A stretch of 64,000 nt of DNA from Vigna angularis. Lineage: Eukaryota > Streptophyta > Magnoliopsida > Fabales > Fabaceae. Under the pieces are notes generated by a model, which ran no database searches, was not told where the DNA came from, and saw nothing but the letters and a program-made list of their open reading frames with translations. Shown here one piece after another: positions 59,506-64,000 of this stretch. How positions within the stretch are numbered: position 1 is the stretch's first letter; each line of letters begins with the position of its first letter. The stretch spans positions 35,272,371-35,336,370 of the forward strand of contig NC_068976.1 of assembly GCF_016808095.1 (NCBI RefSeq), in the 5' to 3' direction. The position numbers and the translations under genes are program-made.

Positions 59506-61157
59506 ATAAGAAATTATTAAAAATATTCTAAATAAATACTTGGAAATCACTTATACTATTCCTGATGAATGAAAGTCAAGATGACTAACTCATCCTCGTA
59601 ATGATTTCTTTCACAAAGAACATGAGAAATTTTGAACTCTACATTCACTCATTAGTAGCACCATAATCACAAGTAAAGTGTAATCATTCACCATGACAAC
59701 AAATGAAATAAACTGATTGTAAAGTAAAGTGTAATCAATAGTATCAAATATGTAAAACTTCTGCCCAAAAATCACAATTTATTAAAACACATTAGTGCTT
59801 ATTAGAAGTTTGTGCTTTGAAAGATTTAATATTAATTTTCATTTGTGATCTACCCTTGTAGGATTTTCTATAGTTTGAATTATCTCCTCATCTGTTTCAC
59901 TATTATAATCTCCCTCTTATGAACTATATCAATCAATATAAAAGCTAATTTGAATTTCTCCACGAGACGAGCTTCCTTAGCCGTGAAATAATTAGGAATT
60001 GTTTCAAAATTACTATGATGTGAATTAAGTTGTTTTAAGCCTTACAAATTAATTATTGAAAGAGACATATTTTAGAGAATGCATATCAATTAAGGAATCA
60101 AAATTCATGGTTCACTTCCATTAAAAACATCTAGATTATTAAGAGAAAATGATCCATTCACAACACAATATTATTAGGTTGATCCATAATAACAAGTTGT
60201 AACTGAGTAACAAGCGACACCACAACAGACTTAACCATAATAGGTTGTATTGGTGACTAGATAACGAATTGTTGCACCACAAAATACTATACCATATGTT
60301 TCACCATAAATGGAACCTCAAGTTGCATCAGCGACTGTAGCACGAGCTGAACCTCAAGCTACACTGACGACTGTACTACAGGCTCTACCACATACTCAAT
60401 CACAGACTGAACTTGAGGTTGCACTAGTGGTTGTACCATAGGCTCCACCACAAACTTGACCCAAGGTTGCACTACAATCTTCATCACAAACTACACCACG
60501 GGAATATATTGAATCATAGGAACCAAATCTTAAGAAGCAACAATGTCACCCTCAAGACAATAATGTTGTATTTTTGCACTAAATATTTATCGCCACCAAA
60601 ATTAGCTTTGATAATGAGTACATGTTCAATCCAAGCTAACAACATATTATAACCTTACTCTGTCAAAATATGAAATTCTAACCAATCTAGATATGTAAAT
60701 GTTAAAACACCATCAATCATTCTAAAAATTAATACAATCACTGTTACCTAATGCCCAAAAAGTATTTTCAAGAACAATATCATATGTATCCTTAATACCA
60801 TGTCAAATGATGATTTAATGAACACATTTTTTTGATATTTAGATTTAAGAAATCGAATATGAATGACTTCAGCCCAAGTCATTTTGTCATAAACAAACTC
60901 ACAAACTAAATGTTAAAGATAAGCTTTATTTTTTAATTGAATATTAATAACCTGCAAATCACCGTTCATATTAAAATCACACAAAAAATAGACAATTTAA
61001 CTGTGAGCAGTTTCATTTTCTATGTATAGTTAGCCCCAACAAAATTTTGAATCCATTATTTCACCTTCACTGTATAATATTTAATATTTTTCATAAAAGT
61101 AAAAGATAATGAGAGATGAATGATTTTTATACATGAATATTTTTCGCTAATGAGAAG

Positions 61158-61159
<2 letters not shown>

Positions 61160-61213
<54 letters not shown>
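61160..61213. repeat. (TAA)n microsatellite
   Basis: An uninterrupted run of about 17-18 TAA/AAT triplets. Confidence 0.95.
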
Positions 61214-61699
61214 GATAATAATAACGATTACAATTATAATTATTTATAACTTTCTATTAAACATACACATACATGCTTTTTATTATTTTTTTAATCAAAT
61301 AGTACAAAAACACTTTATTTCACAAGTTATATTCTTTCCAGCAATCCTAAAGGTTATTATTACTATTGCGTAAGGTAATATTTTATAAAGATTTTAAAAT
61401 ATATTAAAAATATTAAATAATATTTATTTTTAATACAATAACTTACAATCAATATATTTTTTATAAATATTATCTTGTTTTGTTAATATTTTAAATTTGA
61501 TGTAGTATTTTGAAAAAATACAATTGTAAAATACCCAATATTTAAAATTTTATGTAATTCTTTCTATTTATTTGAATAGAGTAAATAAAATATTTAATAT
61601 TTGAATTTTTCCTGTTGGAATAAAACAATTAAATTTCTCTTTTAAGATATATAATTTTATTTTAAAGTATAAAATTTATAAAAATATTAGTCAGATTTT

Positions 61700-61789
61700 A
61701 ATATTTAAATAACATTTAAAAAATTCATTTCTTTCAATATATATATATATATATAATATTTAAATAACATTTAAAAAATTCATTTCTTT

Positions 61790-61855
<66 letters not shown>
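61700..61855. repeat. 55-bp tandem duplication ending in (AT)n
   Basis: The block AATATTTAAATAACATTTAA ... TTCATTTCTTTCAATATATAT occurs twice in a row; the second copy runs into a TA dinucleotide tract of about 65 bases. Confidence 0.9.
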
Positions 61856-61857
<2 letters not shown>

Positions 61858-63009
61858 AGATCAACATCCACTCCTGATTGAATATGGAAGTTAACAAGAA
61901 AAGTTAGCTTTTAATTATAACTTGTATAAGTTTTTATCCTATGTAAAATATCTGAATTTAACTTTTATTATTGTGAGAATTTAACTTGATATAATCTTTG
62001 AGTGTCTTTTTATTAGTACAAAATAACATGCATACATGCTCAAGTTAAGTGTGATTAGGTTTAACATGCAAGTAGAGTTTTACACAATTAATGGTATATA
62101 TATAAGATATTGTTTTCTTACTCCCTCACTTATCTAATGCATGAGACAACTTATTTGGTTCATCATTTTTGTGTTTCTTTCCCCACAATTTTAAATTTTT
62201 TTCACACACATATGTTTTATTTTTTAATGTTTTCAAATTCTTTAACTAACAACATTATTCTTTATCTATTTTTTCAGATAATTAAAATTAATTGTAATGA
62301 TATTTTGAATGAAAAAGAATGCTTAAATATGCTTTTTTTTTATCTTAAATTATTTTAAAAAATTATGTTTCATTTATACTTTTTCATCCTTATCCTTTAT
62401 AAAAGACTCGTGACACTACAGTTTTTACCATTTGACAAAAGAAGTTTGACAATAAATTATAATATAACCTTACGTTGTTCGTTAGAATAACAACAAAGTT
62501 TGCTTAAAGATTAAGAGATTTGATTTTCCTAAAATTTTCTCACAGATATATAAATATTTTTTTTAATTTAGTACATTTTATATATTTGGTATTTTTAAAA
62601 TTTTATATATTTCTAAAAATACTATTTCTCATTAAAAAATATTTTTTGAATACCAGAAGATGTTTTGTATGATTCATAAAATACAAAAACAAAATAAATA
62701 TATAATTTAATTTAAAAATGAAATATAAATTTTGAAAATAGTTTTAAAACAAATATTTAACTATTAATAAAACTATTCCAATATTGAGACTGAGATGACA
62801 TTTATTTTGTGAGCTCTTCTCCTTGCGTCTCATTTATATCATCCTGTATCTCCAACTTTTATTTTCCATCTTTGTCCTTGTCAGAAGCCTAGCAGATTGT
62901 GTAGAAGAATCTTCAATAAAATGAGATTTTATTCTCCTTTAAAACACACAAAAATCCTACACCCCCTACATCTCCTCTCTCTGTCCTTCATTTTGTTTTG
63001 ACACATTTC

Positions 63010-63569
63010 ATTTTCAATTTTCTTGAATATCCTCTCCTATTCTCGATTGTGAAGGACTCCATGAATAATTTCTATTTGCCATTTTAGGACTAGACATGTT
63101 GAATGATGTCTTAGATTGTTTACAAGAAAATGAAGAGAAATTACCAAGCTTGCTAGAGCTGGACTTTGAATTGTCTTCCATCTTTGTCCATTATTTGAAA
63201 ACCCAGTTTGAGAACAAGTTCTCCTCCTTTTGCCTTTCCTGATAAGCCAAAGCTTGTGTCTCATTGCTTCACCTGAGTGCTTTGTCGGTTTTTCTCAATG
63301 GATTCTTTTATCAGCTCACTCAAGTCCACTAAGCTTCTTCCAAAATCTAGCTCCTTAGCATCAACAACAAAAAAGTATATCCAAAAGGAGTGTAGCTCAA
63401 ATTTGATCTGCTTTGTAGTGCCTTGGTTGGACGTGTGATAAACACGACACCCGATGAAAAGGGTCTCTTCAAAATTTGTTGCTCCTTCTGCAACTCTTGA
63501 TGACATTGTCTTAAAAGCACCATCATTTGTTTCCTTTTTTCTATCACAAACTCTCTTCTCTCTCGACAA
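63010..63569 (-). pseudogene. Captured PMI1-related (C2-NT domain) gene fragment
   Basis: On the minus strand the frame reads ETLFIGCRVYHTSNQGTTKQ, FELHSFWIYFFVVDAKELDF, GRSLVDLSELIKESIEKNRQ, a stop, DTSFGLSGKAKGGELVLKLG and FQIMDKDG. After a frame shift it reads EDNSKSSSSKLGNFSSF and NRNYSWSPSQSRIGED. This is the end of the N-terminal C2 domain and following linker of PLASTID MOVEMENT IMPAIRED1-RELATED proteins, which act in chloroplast and nuclear movement through actin. The full protein is over 1,000 residues, so only a piece is present. The stop (where Trp is expected) and the frameshift make it dead. It adjoins CACTA-like inverted motifs, suggesting transposon capture. Confidence 0.75.
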
Positions 63570-63720
63570 CCTTAACCGGCGTTCAAAGTACGGTTAAGGC
63601 TTGTCGGCATTCCAACGTCGATTAAGGTTTTGTCGTAACTCGAAGTTTAGTGACCCTTAACCGACGTTTGAACTCTGGTGATCCCTTAACCGTATTTCGA
63701 ACGTCGGTTAAGTGTGCCAC
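63560..63720. repeat. Subterminal inverted motifs of a CACTA-like element
   Basis: At least six copies of CTTAACCG(A/G)CGTT or its complement lie within 160 bp (for example CCTTAACCGACGTTTGAAC and CGAACGTCGGTTAAG). Dense, both-orientation short motifs are typical of CACTA subterminal regions. The terminus itself may lie beyond the window. Confidence 0.55.
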
Positions 63721-64000
63721 GAGCTCAATACTTACCTTGAATGTCGGCTTCACCACCTTCCTTTTCCTACGACCAAAACGTTGGGCCATTACAACACCAC
63801 AAAATGGAAGCAGAACCACAAAACCTCTCGCACGAACAACATAACACAATAACAAGTGAGTTACGAAGAAGGGAGTGCAGCGTTTATACCAGCAACCATT
63901 ATTGCAAGATCCCCTATGCAAAAGTTCATTAAATGGAGGGAAAAACAGTCTAATGGGAGGACTAATGGGAGGTGCAAGGTGATATAAGTGAGGTGCAATG

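Larger units (their letters stand above)
59506..62989. other. AT-rich intergenic sequence with a decayed unrecognised coding region
   Basis: Most of it shows nothing definite. On the minus strand about 60960-60200 has a broken frame with recognisable protein texture (VCEFVYDKMTWAEVIHIRF, then FGGDKYLVQKYN), followed by an imperfect repeat of VVQP/VVEP residues (60500-60260). I do not recognise the family. Microsatellites lie at 61160 and 61790. Confidence 0.35.

Noticed and set aside
62408..62420. CACTACAG as the left end of the right-edge CACTA element
   Set aside because: There is no subterminal motif nearby and no matching opposite end in the window; the match is too short.

Overview
The window is plant nuclear DNA, most likely from a legume of the Phaseoleae type (Vigna, Phaseolus or a relative). 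The evidence is a very young giant Ogre-type Ty3/gypsy retrotransposon, Athila-like gypsy debris, CACTA transposons, and three intron-bearing host genes of plant-specific families. The species is inferred; the sequence does not name it.

About 45 kb of the left side is layered transposons. A decayed Athila-like gypsy element lies on the minus strand (3' LTR at 1-1111, integrase to reverse transcriptase at 2435-4409, continuing at 30165-33005 with reverse transcriptase, protease and gag). Its reverse transcriptase is split by a solo LTR (4410-30164, 5-bp target duplication GACCT). That solo LTR is split by a complete Ogre-like element of 23,170 bp (6438-29607, target duplication GTAGT). The Ogre has about 5-kb LTRs, a tRNA-Arg-type primer site, a polypurine tract, and three long open frames: ORF1, gag-protease with a G-patch, and RT-RNaseH-archaeal-type RNaseH-integrase. 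I counted only seven substitutions between its two LTRs, so it inserted very recently and may be able to move. It carries three tandem-repeat arrays: a G-box palindrome array and a CGAACG-rich array in each LTR, and a 22-copy array in the 3' untranslated region.

From 33.0 to 46 kb the sequence is a second pile of insertions. It holds a broken copia element lacking reverse transcriptase, two further LTRs, and a CACTA tnp2 transposase pseudogene split by a solo LTR (38430-44136, target duplication TTATG). That LTR is itself split by a 4.1-kb CACTA transposon (39325-43414, target duplication TTC). The CACTA element has captured pieces of two host genes, glycolate oxidase and MAP65, and so is a Pack-type CACTA.

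From 46.4 to 57.3 kb lies a gene island. A YqaJ-type nuclease gene and a SICKLE-like gene (miRNA biogenesis and splicing factor) are on the plus strand. A VIN3-like PHD-finger gene (Polycomb, vernalization family) is on the minus strand and converges on SICKLE. I could reconstruct the exon junctions of the last two so that the reading frames close exactly (390 and 617 residues).

From 57.3 kb to the end the sequence is AT-rich, with an LTR fragment, microsatellites and an unrecognised decayed coding region. At the right edge is part of another CACTA-like element with inverted TTAACCGACGTT motifs, next to a captured fragment of a PMI1-related (plastid movement) gene. No rRNA, tRNA or CRISPR features were seen.
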